Both the position numbers and the translations under genes were made by a program. From NCBI RefSeq assembly GCF_001693415.1, contig NZ_MAKX01000001.1, forward strand, positions 1,444,047-1,508,046: 64,000 nucleotides of DNA. The letters run 5' to 3'. The notes under the pieces were generated by a model. That model ran no database searches. It had not been told where the DNA came from and saw only the letters and a list, made by a program, of their open reading frames with translations. Of this stretch, positions 41,464 to 50,777 are shown piece after piece (within the stretch, counting starts at the first letter, position 1; every line of letters begins with the position of its first letter). Source of the DNA: Tenacibaculum soleae. GTDB lineage: Bacteria; Bacteroidota; Bacteroidia; Flavobacteriales; Flavobacteriaceae.

Positions 41464-42105
41464 TTATTTTAAGCGTTTTTCGATCCAATTTTTAAAACTG
41501 TAAAAGTTTTGCGGAGCAACTCCATGCCCCACAGGATATTCAGAGTATTCATTTTTAAGTCCAGTTTCTTTTAATAAAATAGGCGCTTTTCTAGCCCATT
41601 CTATAGGTAATACCTGATCAACCGTACCATGCGAAATATAATAATCAGTAGTAATAGTATTAGGTATTTCTTTAGGTAGCAACTCTTCATTAATATAACC
41701 GCTTAAAGCAACAACGTGTTGTACCTTGTTAGGATAATTAAAACTCAAGGCATAACTTAAAATTGCTCCTTGACTAAAACCTAATAAAAATGTTTTATCA
41801 GGATTGGTGTTGTATTTTGCTTTAATTTCATCAATAAATACAGCAATTTTATCTACAGATTCTTTTGCTTGTATTAAATCAGAAAACTTACCATTAACGG
41901 CATCAAAATTAATAGCATACCAAGCATAAGCTCCAAAGCTCATACTATGAGGTGCCTGAGCGCTTACAATAAGCAAATCGTCTGGTAGTTCTTCAGCAAA
42001 TGAAAATAAATCTTGCTCGTTACTTCCGTATCCGTGTAGTAAAATTAATAAAGGCGGATTTGTAGTTGCTTTTTTAGGTTCTCTTACGATGTAATGTAAA
42101 CTCAT
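41464..42105 (-). CDS. Alpha/beta hydrolase, carboxylesterase/phospholipase family
   Basis: A 213-residue alpha/beta hydrolase. The catalytic triad can be read: S111 in GFSQG, D163 in HGTVDQV, H194 in PVGHGVAPQ. The oxyanion loop is LLHGYGSNEQDL near residue 23. Size and motifs place it with small esterases (LypLA/YpfH group). It shares the operon with a dihydroorotase-like gene (1-bp gap) and the hydroxylase gene. Natural substrate not predictable. Confidence 0.88.
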   Translation of the reverse strand: MSLHYIVREPKKATTNPPLLILLHGYGSNEQDLFSFAEELPDDLLIVSAQAPHSMSFGAYAWYAINFDAVNGKFSDLIQAKESVDKIAVFIDEIKAKYNTNPDKTFLLGFSQGAILSYALSFNYPNKVQHVVALSGYINEELLPKEIPNTITTDYYISHGTVDQVLPIEWARKAPILLKETGLKNEYSEYPVGHGVAPQNFYSFKNWIEKRLK

Positions 42106-42106
42106 T

Positions 42107-43366
42107 TTATGAATTTAAAACTAATTGATTGTTATTATAAATACCGTATACTTTCCCTTTTAATTCTTTATTTAAAAAGAGGCTGTTTTTTGAAGTAGAT
42201 AAGATATTTTCTTTTGAAAAAGTATAAGATTTATCAGGATTAAAAATCGATAAAATTGCTTTTTCATTTTCTTTAATGGTTGTTTTTTTAACACCAAAAC
42301 GTTCTTTTGGATTGTTAGATAAACACTTAATTGTAGTTTCGATATCTAAAATTGAATTTAAAACTCCAAAAGCACTTTCTAATCCAATAGTACCATCTTT
42401 AGCGGTTGAAAATTCTACTTTTTTATGCTCAATATCAATTGGATTATGATCAGAAGTAATTATATCAATTGTTCCGTCTTTTAATCCTTCTATTAAAGCT
42501 TTTGTATCTTTTTGAGTTCTTAATGGCGGATTTACCTTTTTGTTACCATCAAAACCATGTAATTCATCATCTGTTAAAAATAAATTATGAATAGCAACAC
42601 TACAACTAACATCTAATCCTTTCTTTTTTGCTTCTTTAATTAAAGCAACCGATTTTTTTGTTGAAATTGTCGGAATGTGAAGTTTACCACCAGTATATTC
42701 TAATAAAAACAAATCACGAGAAATCTGAAGCTCTTCAGCCAAAGCAGGCATCCCTTTTAAACCTAAAAGCGTACTGTTTTTACCTTCGTTAGCAACACCT
42801 TCACCAGCAATTAAATTGTTTTTAGGAAAGCTTAATACTAATCCATTAAAATTTTGAGCATACAATAAAGCTATTTTTAATAAATTGTCGTTTGTAACGG
42901 GTCTTTTATAATCACCAAAAGCAATTGCGCCACTTTGTTGCATATCGTACAATTCGGCCATTTCTATACCTTTATTTTGCTGTGTTAAATTTGCAATAGG
43001 GTATAGGCTTGTGGCAAAATTATTTGCTTTATTAATTAAAAACTCAACTGCCGCTTTATTATCAATAACAGGATTTGTGTTTGGATTTACAGCAACATCG
43101 GTAAAACCACTTTTTGCAGCAACAGTTAAACCATTTTTAATAGTTTCGCGCTCTTCATACCCAGGTTCACCAAATGAAACGCTAGTATCAAACCAACCTG
43201 TAGAAACATGAAGGTTGTCAAGTTTAACAACCTGATCGTTGTTTTTTACAGTAATAGAATCATCTATTTTGGTAATTATTCCATCTGTAATTAAAATATC
43301 TTTAGTTTGTTTGTGGTATGGGCTAGAGGCATCAATAATGGTAGCCGATTTTAGCAACGTTGTCAT
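42107..43366 (-). CDS. Dihydroorotase-like protein lacking the HxH metal motif
   Basis: A 419-residue amidohydrolase-fold protein of the dihydroorotase (class I, PyrC) family. In active enzymes the first metal site reads DxHxHxREPG; here it is D60-T-S-V-S-F-G-E-P-G69, so both His and the substrate-binding Arg are replaced. Later motifs such as SDHNPID and the NPNTNPVIDN segment remain. It is therefore either a non-catalytic subunit or partner of aspartate carbamoyltransferase, or an altered enzyme. It begins inside the 4-bp overlap with the BatA-like gene. Loss of activity is an inference from residues. Confidence 0.85.
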   Translation of the reverse strand: MTTLLKSATIIDASSPYHKQTKDILITDGIITKIDDSITVKNNDQVVKLDNLHVSTGWFDTSVSFGEPGYEERETIKNGLTVAAKSGFTDVAVNPNTNPVIDNKAAVEFLINKANNFATSLYPIANLTQQNKGIEMAELYDMQQSGAIAFGDYKRPVTNDNLLKIALLYAQNFNGLVLSFPKNNLIAGEGVANEGKNSTLLGLKGMPALAEELQISRDLFLLEYTGGKLHIPTISTKKSVALIKEAKKKGLDVSCSVAIHNLFLTDDELHGFDGNKKVNPPLRTQKDTKALIEGLKDGTIDIITSDHNPIDIEHKKVEFSTAKDGTIGLESAFGVLNSILDIETTIKCLSNNPKERFGVKKTTIKENEKAILSIFNPDKSYTFSKENILSTSKNSLFLNKELKGKVYGIYNNNQLVLNS

Positions 43367-45294
43367 GGTTTAAAGAATTTTAAAATCAAAATTTCTATAA
43401 GCAAAGATACAATGGCTAATACTAAAAACCATTTCCAAAGCCATTGAATTTTATTTTCATCATTACTTTTTTTTAAGGTAGTTTGTATTGAGTTAGAAAA
43501 TAAACTAGGTTTTGTGTTTGAAATATTTAAAAAGTAAAGTGAACTTTCTTCTTTAGGATAATTAAAAGCGATGTTTTTTAAAACGGTTTCTTGTTGTTTT
43601 ATCTGATAAAAACCAGCGGTTAGTGGTTGTTCTTTTAAAGAGATTTTTATACTGTTTTGAAGTGTTTGTTGTAATGGTATAAACGAGTTTTTAGTATTTG
43701 AAACCGTTACAACTTCATTTTTATCTAATTGTTTATTAATAGTAATGTTTGTTTCTTTATTAACTAAATAATACAATTCAGAAGGCTGTGAACTTTGTTT
43801 ACCAATATTGTAAAAAACAGGGACAATTAAAGGTGAATTTGTAAAATTACTATTTTGTTTATTTAAAGGCGAAGCAACCCAGTAAATAGAAGAATTTGTA
43901 GTGTTTATTTGCTGAATAAAGGCTTGTTTATTATCAAAAGACACAATGGTACTTGCATTTTTTAATAAAGTTACATAGGATGTTTTTACAAAAGGATATT
44001 GAAAATTATTTACACTTTTTTCAAAAACATTGTTTAAAAGCGGATGCTTATAATTTATAGTTGTAATTTTTAAACTATCATTTTTTTGTGATAATAATTG
44101 CCCGATTTTAAGTTGATTAAACAAATTATTATAAGAAGAAATTGCAATTTTTTTTGCTGGTATAATAAGAATGGTTCCGCCTTTTTTAGAATATTCAGTT
44201 AAATAAGCGCTAAGGTTTTTTGGTAAGTTGTCAATCTCATTTAAAACGATTAAATTTTGTTTACTTATTAAATTATAATCTAAATTTTTAAGTGTAGTGT
44301 TGGTTAACGTAAACTCTTTTTCAGTATAAATTTTACTAATAAAATCGGCAGGTTTACCAATGTTTAAAACAGTAGTTTTTAAATTAGGGTTTATTGAAAA
44401 GTAAAAAGAATTATCAAAGTTATAAGTATCGTTATAATTTAATGCTATTTTTCCCAAAAACATAGGTGATTTTAGAATCGAAAAAGTAACTTTTTGTGTG
44501 CTATTTTCCTTAATTGAAAACAATTGTTTATTTACAAGTTTATTTTTATTGTATAAAGCAATCGGAATATTGGTTTTTGCTTTTCCTTGGTTTTTAACAA
44601 GAATAACAACATTAAAATTAGTGTTATCAGTATTATTTACAAAAACACTGTCAATAGCCAAATTATCCTTTAATTGTGGACTTAGTTTTACAAACGAAGT
44701 GTTTTTAGTAAAACTTTCAAGTTCATCTTTTTTTGTGTTTTGAAAATCAGAAATAATAATATTTTTAGAAAGAAAATTACTGTTATAAACACTCGAAATT
44801 TTTAATGAAACACTTTCTAAGCTTTTCTTTTTAGCAGTGTTTTTTATTTGAAGTAAGATATCTTTTAACTCAACAGCAGTTTTGTTCTTGTAAAAATTAT
44901 TGTTTGTTAACAATGAATAAGTAGCTTTTTTTGAAATATTTTCTATAATTTCTTGAGCGCTTACTTGTAATAAATTTCCTTTATCACCTTTCGCATTTGT
45001 GCTTAAAGAATTATCTATGTATATAAAAAAATGTTGTTGCTCATTAATTTTACGATTTCCAAAATAAGGTTGTGCAAAAGCAATAATTAAAGCGGTAAAT
45101 AATAGCATACGTGTAGCTAAGATTAACCATTTTTTTATGCGCGAACTTTTACGGGTTTGGAGTGCTATTTTTTTTAAAAAAGCAACATTGGTAAACGGAG
45201 TTTTTACAAATCTTTGTAGTTGAAATAAATGAACTATTATTGGAATAATTAAGAGTCCTAAGAAGTATAAAATTTCAGGATTTTTAAATTGCAT
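43363..45294 (-). CDS. BatA domain-containing membrane protein
   Basis: A 643-residue protein beginning with the BatA-type segment MQFKNPEILYFLGLLIIPIIV and the following LFQLQRFVKTPFTNVAFLKK, with membrane helices at about residues 6-24, 58-78 and near the C-terminus (615-637). The large middle part has a von Willebrand-like look (FIYIDNSLSTNAKG) but no clear MIDAS set. Such proteins occur in Bacteroidota next to aerotolerance or cell-envelope genes; their function is unknown. The C-terminus overlaps the dihydroorotase-like start by 4 bp (ATGA). Confidence 0.82.
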   Translation of the reverse strand: MQFKNPEILYFLGLLIIPIIVHLFQLQRFVKTPFTNVAFLKKIALQTRKSSRIKKWLILATRMLLFTALIIAFAQPYFGNRKINEQQHFFIYIDNSLSTNAKGDKGNLLQVSAQEIIENISKKATYSLLTNNNFYKNKTAVELKDILLQIKNTAKKKSLESVSLKISSVYNSNFLSKNIIISDFQNTKKDELESFTKNTSFVKLSPQLKDNLAIDSVFVNNTDNTNFNVVILVKNQGKAKTNIPIALYNKNKLVNKQLFSIKENSTQKVTFSILKSPMFLGKIALNYNDTYNFDNSFYFSINPNLKTTVLNIGKPADFISKIYTEKEFTLTNTTLKNLDYNLISKQNLIVLNEIDNLPKNLSAYLTEYSKKGGTILIIPAKKIAISSYNNLFNQLKIGQLLSQKNDSLKITTINYKHPLLNNVFEKSVNNFQYPFVKTSYVTLLKNASTIVSFDNKQAFIQQINTTNSSIYWVASPLNKQNSNFTNSPLIVPVFYNIGKQSSQPSELYYLVNKETNITINKQLDKNEVVTVSNTKNSFIPLQQTLQNSIKISLKEQPLTAGFYQIKQQETVLKNIAFNYPKEESSLYFLNISNTKPSLFSNSIQTTLKKSNDENKIQWLWKWFLVLAIVSLLIEILILKFFKP

Positions 45295-45415
45295 AATTCA
45301 TTTTAAGTTGATGATTTGTTAATTGTAAAAATAGCTAAAATGATGGTTAAAAAAAGAATGTAGTTAAAAATCTGTTAGAATGTTGTTTTGTTTTCGACAA
45401 CGTATCAAATTTCAC

Positions 45416-45423
45416 TATTTTTG
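45416..45423 (+). promoter_or_regulatory. -7 element before the methyltransferase-bshC pair
   Basis: TATTTTTG ends 4 bp before the ATG at 45428. A start of transcription about 6-7 bp after the element would fall on or next to the ATG, so the mRNA may be leaderless. Confidence 0.45.
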
Positions 45424-45427
45424 AACT

Positions 45428-46093
45428 ATGACTACAAACGAAAGTGATTGTAAAAATCCAACTGAAATTAATTATCAAAATCATTGGAATACTGCATACA
45501 CAAAAAATACAACCGAAAAGTTAGGTTGGTTTGAAAAAAAGGCAGCACAAACAATGTCTTTAATTTCTAAATCAGGATTAAAAAAGACTGCATCGATTTT
45601 AAATATTGGTGTTGGTTCATCGGTTATAGTTGGTGAATTATTGGCAGATGATTATACAAACATAATAGCAAACGATTTATCTGAAAAAGCATTAACTACT
45701 TTAAAAAATCGTTTAGGCGAACAAGCATCAAAAGTTACTTTTATTGCAGATGATTTAATGCATCCAAAAAAATTAAACAAGCTAAGTAATATTGATTTAT
45801 GGAACGATAGAGCAGTGTTACATTTCTTTTTAAAGGAAGAAGAAAAGATTGCTTATTTTAATTTATTAAAGCAAGTTGTAGCTAAAAATGGATTCGTAAT
45901 TATAGCAGTTTTTGCTTTAGATGGCGCAGAAAAATGTTGTGGTTTAGAATTACAAAAGTACAATGATGTTATGCTGCAAGAACGTTTAGGAGATGAATTT
46001 AAATTAATTGAAGCGTTTAATTACACGTTTGTAAATCCGTATGGCGGAAAAAGACCTTATATTTACACACTGTTTCAAAGAATAAATAAGTAG
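45428..46093 (+). CDS. Class I SAM-dependent methyltransferase
   Basis: A 221-residue methyltransferase. The SAM-binding motif I is ILNIGVGSSVIVGELL (about residues 57-72), a slightly unusual form with GVGSS; motif II follows as IIANDLSEKAL and the acidic motif III as FIADDL. The NDRAVLHFF segment is similar to thiopurine or tellurite methyltransferases. Its stop codon and the bshC start are adjacent, so the two are coupled; a link to thiol chemistry is only a guess. Methyl acceptor unknown. Confidence 0.85.
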   Translation: MTTNESDCKNPTEINYQNHWNTAYTKNTTEKLGWFEKKAAQTMSLISKSGLKKTASILNIGVGSSVIVGELLADDYTNIIANDLSEKALTTLKNRLGEQASKVTFIADDLMHPKKLNKLSNIDLWNDRAVLHFFLKEEEKIAYFNLLKQVVAKNGFVIIAVFALDGAEKCCGLELQKYNDVMLQERLGDEFKLIEAFNYTFVNPYGGKRPYIYTLFQRINK

Positions 46094-47680
46094 ATGAAAG
46101 TAACACATATTCCCTTTAAAAAAACCGGTTTTTTCTCTAAAACAATGATTGATTATTTAGAGCAATCAGAAAGAATACAGCCCTTTTACAATAACTTTCC
46201 TGCTTTAGATAATTTTAAAAATCAAATAGAAAGCAAAACGTTTTCAAAAACAACGAGAACAGCTTTAGTTACCGTTTTAAAAGAGCAGTATTCAGGAGTA
46301 AAAAGAACAGCAGCTACACAGCAAAATATTGATAATTTATTGTTAGATAATACTTTTACGGTAACCACAGGGCATCAATTAAATTTGTTTACAGGACCGT
46401 TGTATTTTTTGTATAAAATAATATCAACCATTAATTTATGTGAGGAGTTAAGAGTTAATTATCCGCAGCAAAACTTTGTGCCAATTTATTGGATGGCAAC
46501 TGAAGATCATGATTTTGATGAGATAAATTATTTTAATTTTAAAGGGAAAAAAGTACAGTGGAATTCTACTCAAACAGGTGGAGTAGGGCGATTTTCAACA
46601 GAGGGTTTACAAGACGTTTTAACTGTTTTTTCAAGCCATTTAGGAACTTCAAAAAATGCACAATATCTTATCAACCTTTTTGAAGAGGCGTATATAAAGC
46701 ACACTAATTTAGCAGATGCTACAAGATACATAGCAAATAAATTGTTTGGCGAATACGGATTGGTAATTATTGATGCCGATAATCGTAGTTTAAAACAAGA
46801 ATTTATTCCGTTTATAGAACGCGAGCTAGAAGAACAAATATCACATAAAAAAGTAACCGAAACGATTAATAACTTAGGAAAAGAATATAAAATTCAAGTA
46901 AACCCTAGAGAAATTAATTTATTTTATTTAACAGATAAAATTCGCGAACGTATTGTTTTTGAAGAAGGAGTTTATAAAGTAAACAACACCAATATTTCTT
47001 TGAGTTTTGATGAATTACAAAAAGAAGTTCATGATTTTCCTGAACGTTTTTCGCCTAATGTAATTATGCGCCCGTTATATCAAGAAGTTATTTTACCAAA
47101 CTTATGTTACATTGGTGGAGGAGGAGAATTAGCCTACTGGATGCAATTAAAAAGTTATTTTGATGGGGTAAAAGTCCCATTTCCTATTTTGTTATTGCGT
47201 AATTCGGTGCAAATAATTTCAGAAAAGCAAGCAAAAAAATTAAAGAAATTAAATATTTCATTAGAAGAGTCTTTTCAAAACCAAAACAGTTTATTAAAAA
47301 ATAAGGTGTTAGAAACTTCTGATGAAAAAGTTGATTTTACAAGTCAAAAAGAATTTTTACAGCAGCAATTTGTTGGTTTAAAAGAATTAGCTAAAAAAAC
47401 AGATGTTTCATTTTTAGGGGCTGTAAATGCTCAAGAAAAAAAGCAGTTAAAAGGATTAGATAATCTTGAAAAACGTTGGTTGCAAGCAGAAAAGCGAAAG
47501 CAAAATGAGTTGGTTGAAAGAATTGTAATATTACAAAATGAATTATTACCAAATCAAAGTTTAGAAGAACGTCAACGTAATTTTTCTGAATATTATTTAG
47601 AGTATGGAGCTACTTTAGTTAAAGTTTTAAAAGAAAGTATACAACCATTACAACTAGAGTTTACGGTAATAGAAATGTAA
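46094..47680 (+). CDS. bshC: Bacillithiol synthase BshC
   Basis: A 528-residue cysteine-adding enzyme for the final step of bacillithiol synthesis. Characteristic segments are FTVTTGHQLNLFTGPLYFLYK and IYWMATEDHDFDEINYF (about residues 95-145), the GGGGELAYWMQLKSYFDGV block near residue 345, and a C-terminal coiled coil. It joins cysteine to GlcN-malate made by BshB1, whose gene lies at 2609 in this window. It directly follows the methyltransferase gene with no gap. Confidence 0.93.
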   Translation: MKVTHIPFKKTGFFSKTMIDYLEQSERIQPFYNNFPALDNFKNQIESKTFSKTTRTALVTVLKEQYSGVKRTAATQQNIDNLLLDNTFTVTTGHQLNLFTGPLYFLYKIISTINLCEELRVNYPQQNFVPIYWMATEDHDFDEINYFNFKGKKVQWNSTQTGGVGRFSTEGLQDVLTVFSSHLGTSKNAQYLINLFEEAYIKHTNLADATRYIANKLFGEYGLVIIDADNRSLKQEFIPFIERELEEQISHKKVTETINNLGKEYKIQVNPREINLFYLTDKIRERIVFEEGVYKVNNTNISLSFDELQKEVHDFPERFSPNVIMRPLYQEVILPNLCYIGGGGELAYWMQLKSYFDGVKVPFPILLLRNSVQIISEKQAKKLKKLNISLEESFQNQNSLLKNKVLETSDEKVDFTSQKEFLQQQFVGLKELAKKTDVSFLGAVNAQEKKQLKGLDNLEKRWLQAEKRKQNELVERIVILQNELLPNQSLEERQRNFSEYYLEYGATLVKVLKESIQPLQLEFTVIEM

Positions 47681-47682
47681 GA

Positions 47683-47979
47683 TTAAAACCCCTGTTTTTT
47701 ATATTTTTGATAACTATTTTCATTGAATTTATAAGAAATGAAATAAGCAATAAGAAAGTAGATTACCATATTTATAAAGAAAAATAACGGAAATTTATAA
47801 AAGAATTTTTCAGAAAAACCAACTTCAAAAAAAATAAATATAAAAGAAAAAGGAAGTGAAAATGTTAAGGCCTCTTTAAAAGCAAATAAAGGTCTGTTAC
47901 TTCTTTTTACTTCCCAGTTTTTTACAAATTGAGCGGTTTTATTTTTATAGTATTCGTTTGAATTTGAGTTCATAAACAT
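47683..47979 (-). CDS. Small membrane protein of unknown function
   Basis: A 98-residue protein with two predicted membrane helices (about residues 38-52 and 64-86) and a basic tail KFNENSYQKYKKQGF. No family is recognised. It is set between convergent bshC (2 bp from its stop) and divergent rlmF (6 bp between starts). Met 3 is an alternative start. The hydrophobic pattern and the tight fit support a real gene, but not its role. Confidence 0.65.
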   Translation of the reverse strand: MFMNSNSNEYYKNKTAQFVKNWEVKRSNRPLFAFKEALTFSLPFSFIFIFFEVGFSEKFFYKFPLFFFINMVIYFLIAYFISYKFNENSYQKYKKQGF

Positions 47980-47985
47980 AAATTA

Positions 47986-48843
47986 ATGAGTAGCAAAGAA
48001 AGTAAATTACATAAAAATAACAAACACAAAAACGGATATAATTTTAAGTTTTTAAAAGAACAATATCCTAAAATAAGTGAATTTGTTATTACAAAATTTG
48101 GCAAAGAAACTATTGATTTTTCTGATCCAATAGCAGTAAAGGAATTTAATAAGTCGTTATTAGCAGCACACTATAATATAAAAGATTGGAATTTTTCTGA
48201 TGAAAATTTATGTCCGCCAATACCAGGTAGAGTAGATTATATACACCACTTAGCAGATTTAGTTGCTGCTGAAAAAAATGTAAAAGTATTAGATATTGGT
48301 ACCGGAGCAAGTTGTATTTATCCGCTTTTAGGAAGCGTAGTATATAATTGGGATTTTGTTGCGACTGATATTGAGTTAGATTCATTAGACTATGCGCAAG
48401 ATATTATTGATGATAATAATTTAAGTACTAAAATTATCTTACGACAACAGTTTGATGAAAAGCATATTTTAAAAGATGTTTTAGAGGATGATGATGCTTT
48501 TACAGTAACAATGTGTAATCCGCCATTTTATAAATCGGCAGAGGAAGCAAGAGGAGCAAACCGACGAAAATCTAGAAATTTAGGAAATAATACTGTTAGA
48601 AACTTTGCAGGAAACTCAAATGAATTATGGTATGTTGGTGGCGAAAAAGCTTTTTTGCATACCTATTTGTATGAAAGTTCATTATATCCTAAGGTAAGTA
48701 AATGGTTTACAAGTTTGGTGTCAAATAAAGACAATGTAAAATCGTTAGAAAAATCATCAAAAAAACTTGGAGCCAAAGAATTTAAAGTAATACCGATGCA
48801 TCAAGGAAACAAAGTAACACGAATTGTTTGTTGGCGATTTTAA
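47986..48843 (+). CDS. rlmF: 23S rRNA (adenine(1618)-N(6))-methyltransferase RlmF
   Basis: A 285-residue Rossmann methyltransferase. The SAM motif I is VLDIGTGASCIYPLLG (near residue 100) and the adenine-N6 catalytic motif is NPPFYKS (near residue 175); the FxxSxxxARGANRRKSRN segment is specific to RlmF. It methylates A1618 of 23S rRNA (E. coli numbering) during ribosome assembly. It opens just 6 bp from the small membrane protein gene on the other strand and ends in a terminator shared with the OYE gene. Confidence 0.93.
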   Translation: MSSKESKLHKNNKHKNGYNFKFLKEQYPKISEFVITKFGKETIDFSDPIAVKEFNKSLLAAHYNIKDWNFSDENLCPPIPGRVDYIHHLADLVAAEKNVKVLDIGTGASCIYPLLGSVVYNWDFVATDIELDSLDYAQDIIDDNNLSTKIILRQQFDEKHILKDVLEDDDAFTVTMCNPPFYKSAEEARGANRRKSRNLGNNTVRNFAGNSNELWYVGGEKAFLHTYLYESSLYPKVSKWFTSLVSNKDNVKSLEKSSKKLGAKEFKVIPMHQGNKVTRIVCWRF

Positions 48844-48859
48844 AATATAAGTAAATATA

Positions 48860-48898
48860 AAAACAGTGTCTTAAATTTATTTTTAAGATGCTGTTTTA
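48860..48898. terminator. Bidirectional terminator between rlmF and the OYE gene
   Basis: AAAACAGTGTCTTAAA pairs with TTTAAGATGCTGTTTT (about 48860-48896, two G-T pairs), with A-rich and T-rich flanks on both strands. Confidence 0.78.
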
Positions 48899-48902
48899 TT
48901 TG

Positions 48903-49979
48903 TTATTCTTTAATAAAGTTTGGCCATCTTTTTAAATAGGTAATAAAAGTATCACTTAAACCTTCTTTTTTTAAATGTTCTTCAGAAACAGGAATGTTAA
49001 TAGGTTCAAATTCAGGGTTGTCGATAACCAGTCTTGGAAAATTATGATGTAAAATTCCAGAAGTTCCTATCGAAACAAAATCGACACCCGCATCTAGTAT
49101 TTTTTGAACATCAATAGCGTTACTAATTTTACCGGCAACAGTCCATTTAACATTTTTAAAGTCTAAACTTTTAAAATGTTCTAACAACGTCATATCTTGG
49201 TGTTTTTCTTCATTTGGCATTTTAAAGCAATCCCATAATGAGATATCTAAAAAATCAATATTTCCTTGAATAATTAGCTGTTGAGAAACCCATTTAACTT
49301 CATCAATATTCATTCCAAATCTTTCAGGAGATAAGCGAACACCTAAAAGAAACTCTCTTCCGCATCTTTCTCTAATTCCATTAACAATTTCAAATATTAA
49401 ACGCGCTCTATTTTCAAGTGAGCCACCATATTCATCGGTTCTAAAATTTATTTCAGCGCTTAAAAACTGTGTTAAAATATAACCGTGAGCTCCGTGTACT
49501 TCAGCACCATCATAACCACATTTTTTGGCACGGACAGCAGCAGTTATAAAGTCATCTCTTAATTGATGCACTTCTTGTAGTGTAAGTGCTCTAGCGTTTG
49601 TCTTTTCGTTGTTTGAAGGACAAACAGGTTTTTTGTCAATCAATTCATGTGGAGTTCGCATTCCTGCATGATGCAATTGAATTACCGCTAAACTTCCTTC
49701 TGAGTTTATAGCTTTTGCTAATTTTTTATGACCGTTATTTAAAGCATCACTAAAAACCCCTAATTGACCGTTAAAACCTTTTCCAATTTCTTGAACGTGA
49801 GAAGCACATGTCATAACCATACCAAATTCTCCTTTTGCGCGCATGGTTAGCCATTTAAATTCATCGTCAGAGAGTTGGCCGCTTTCATGACTTTGTCTGT
49901 TTGTTAAAGGGGCTAACATAAAACGATTGTTCATAGTTAAGCCGTTAGAAAAAGTTATTTTTGAGTTCGGTTTATTCAT
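48903..49979 (-). CDS. Old Yellow Enzyme family NADH:flavin oxidoreductase
   Basis: A 358-residue FMN-binding TIM barrel of the OYE family. Visible landmarks: N-terminal NNRFMLAPLTN, substrate/flavin segment QLHHAGM, the conserved AEVHGAHGYILTQFLSAEIN, which is followed by the RTDEYGGSLENRARL motif, and the C-terminal VSIGTSGILHHNF. It reduces activated C=C bonds of enones or other electrophiles with NAD(P)H. It is next to three Crp-like regulator genes on the same strand, and its promoter has an inverted repeat at 50002-50029. Natural substrate unknown. Confidence 0.92.
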   Translation of the reverse strand: MNKPNSKITFSNGLTMNNRFMLAPLTNRQSHESGQLSDDEFKWLTMRAKGEFGMVMTCASHVQEIGKGFNGQLGVFSDALNNGHKKLAKAINSEGSLAVIQLHHAGMRTPHELIDKKPVCPSNNEKTNARALTLQEVHQLRDDFITAAVRAKKCGYDGAEVHGAHGYILTQFLSAEINFRTDEYGGSLENRARLIFEIVNGIRERCGREFLLGVRLSPERFGMNIDEVKWVSQQLIIQGNIDFLDISLWDCFKMPNEEKHQDMTLLEHFKSLDFKNVKWTVAGKISNAIDVQKILDAGVDFVSIGTSGILHHNFPRLVIDNPEFEPINIPVSEEHLKKEGLSDTFITYLKRWPNFIKE

Positions 49980-50001
49980 ACTTAAATTTAGTTATATATA
50001 G

Positions 50002-50029
50002 ATATCAAATTTAAGTAGAATTTTGATAT
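50002..50029 (-). promoter_or_regulatory. OYE promoter with inverted repeat
   Basis: Inverted repeat ATATCAAA (50002-50009) / TTTGATAT (50022-50029) overlaps a minus-strand -7 element TAAATTTG (50013-50006). It is a candidate operator for a repressor of the OYE gene. Confidence 0.5.
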
Positions 50030-50069
50030 TACTATAAATACAATTTAAGGATATCGTAAAATAAATGGT

Positions 50070-50648
50070 TTATTTATTAAGTAAGCTTTTTTTAATTCTA
50101 CTTAACTGTACTGGTGAAACATTTAGGTAAGAGGCTATGTAGCGTTGTGCAATTAAATTATCAACATTTGGAACTTTTTTTCTTAACATTAAGTACCTTT
50201 CAGTTGCATTATATGTAGAAATATCTAGAATAATTTTTTCAGCTTTTAAGTATGATTGTTCTAATGCTTTTACATAAAAAAGACTTAATTCGTGGTTTTT
50301 TAAGGCAAGTTCTTTAAATTTATAAAAATTACCTTTATAACCTGTAACCTTCGTTAAAGCTTGATAATTAACATCAGCAGGTATTTCTTTTACCATTGAA
50401 GATAAGTTGCTGCTTAAATCTCCAGGAGTAAATAAATGTCTAGAAATTTCTTTTCCGTCTTCTGTCTCTAAATAAGATCTTATTAATCCAGTTTTAATAA
50501 TAAAAAAATCAGTGGGGCGCTCATTAACTTTAATAAAAAAATCAAAAGGTTCTAACTCTGTATAGGTCAGTAGGTCTTTAAAGAGGGTAAAGGTATTTTT
50601 AGATAAATTTATAAATTGAGAAGTGTAGTTTTCTATATCATTATTCAT
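50070..50648 (-). CDS. Crp/Fnr family transcriptional regulator (paralogue 1)
   Basis: A 192-residue regulator with an N-terminal cyclic nucleotide-binding-type beta-roll (about residues 20-120) and a C-terminal helix-turn-helix segment QRYIASYLNVSPVQLSRIKK. The phosphate-binding cassette of true cAMP receptors (FGExxL.xRxA) is not present, so the effector is likely another ligand or none. It shares the layout of the next two genes but is clearly more divergent. A promoter candidate is at 50835-50842, giving a leader of about 187 nt with a strong hairpin. Confidence 0.88.
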   Translation of the reverse strand: MNNDIENYTSQFINLSKNTFTLFKDLLTYTELEPFDFFIKVNERPTDFFIIKTGLIRSYLETEDGKEISRHLFTPGDLSSNLSSMVKEIPADVNYQALTKVTGYKGNFYKFKELALKNHELSLFYVKALEQSYLKAEKIILDISTYNATERYLMLRKKVPNVDNLIAQRYIASYLNVSPVQLSRIKKSLLNK

Positions 50649-50777
50649 AAAGTAAAGGCAATTAACAAGTTGTATCTCTATAAAAAGATAATGTAAATTT
50701 AGTAAAAATGAGTAGTAAAAAAAATAAAAACAGGAAAAATCAAACCTACTTTTAATATTTTGTAAGCTTGATTTTGC

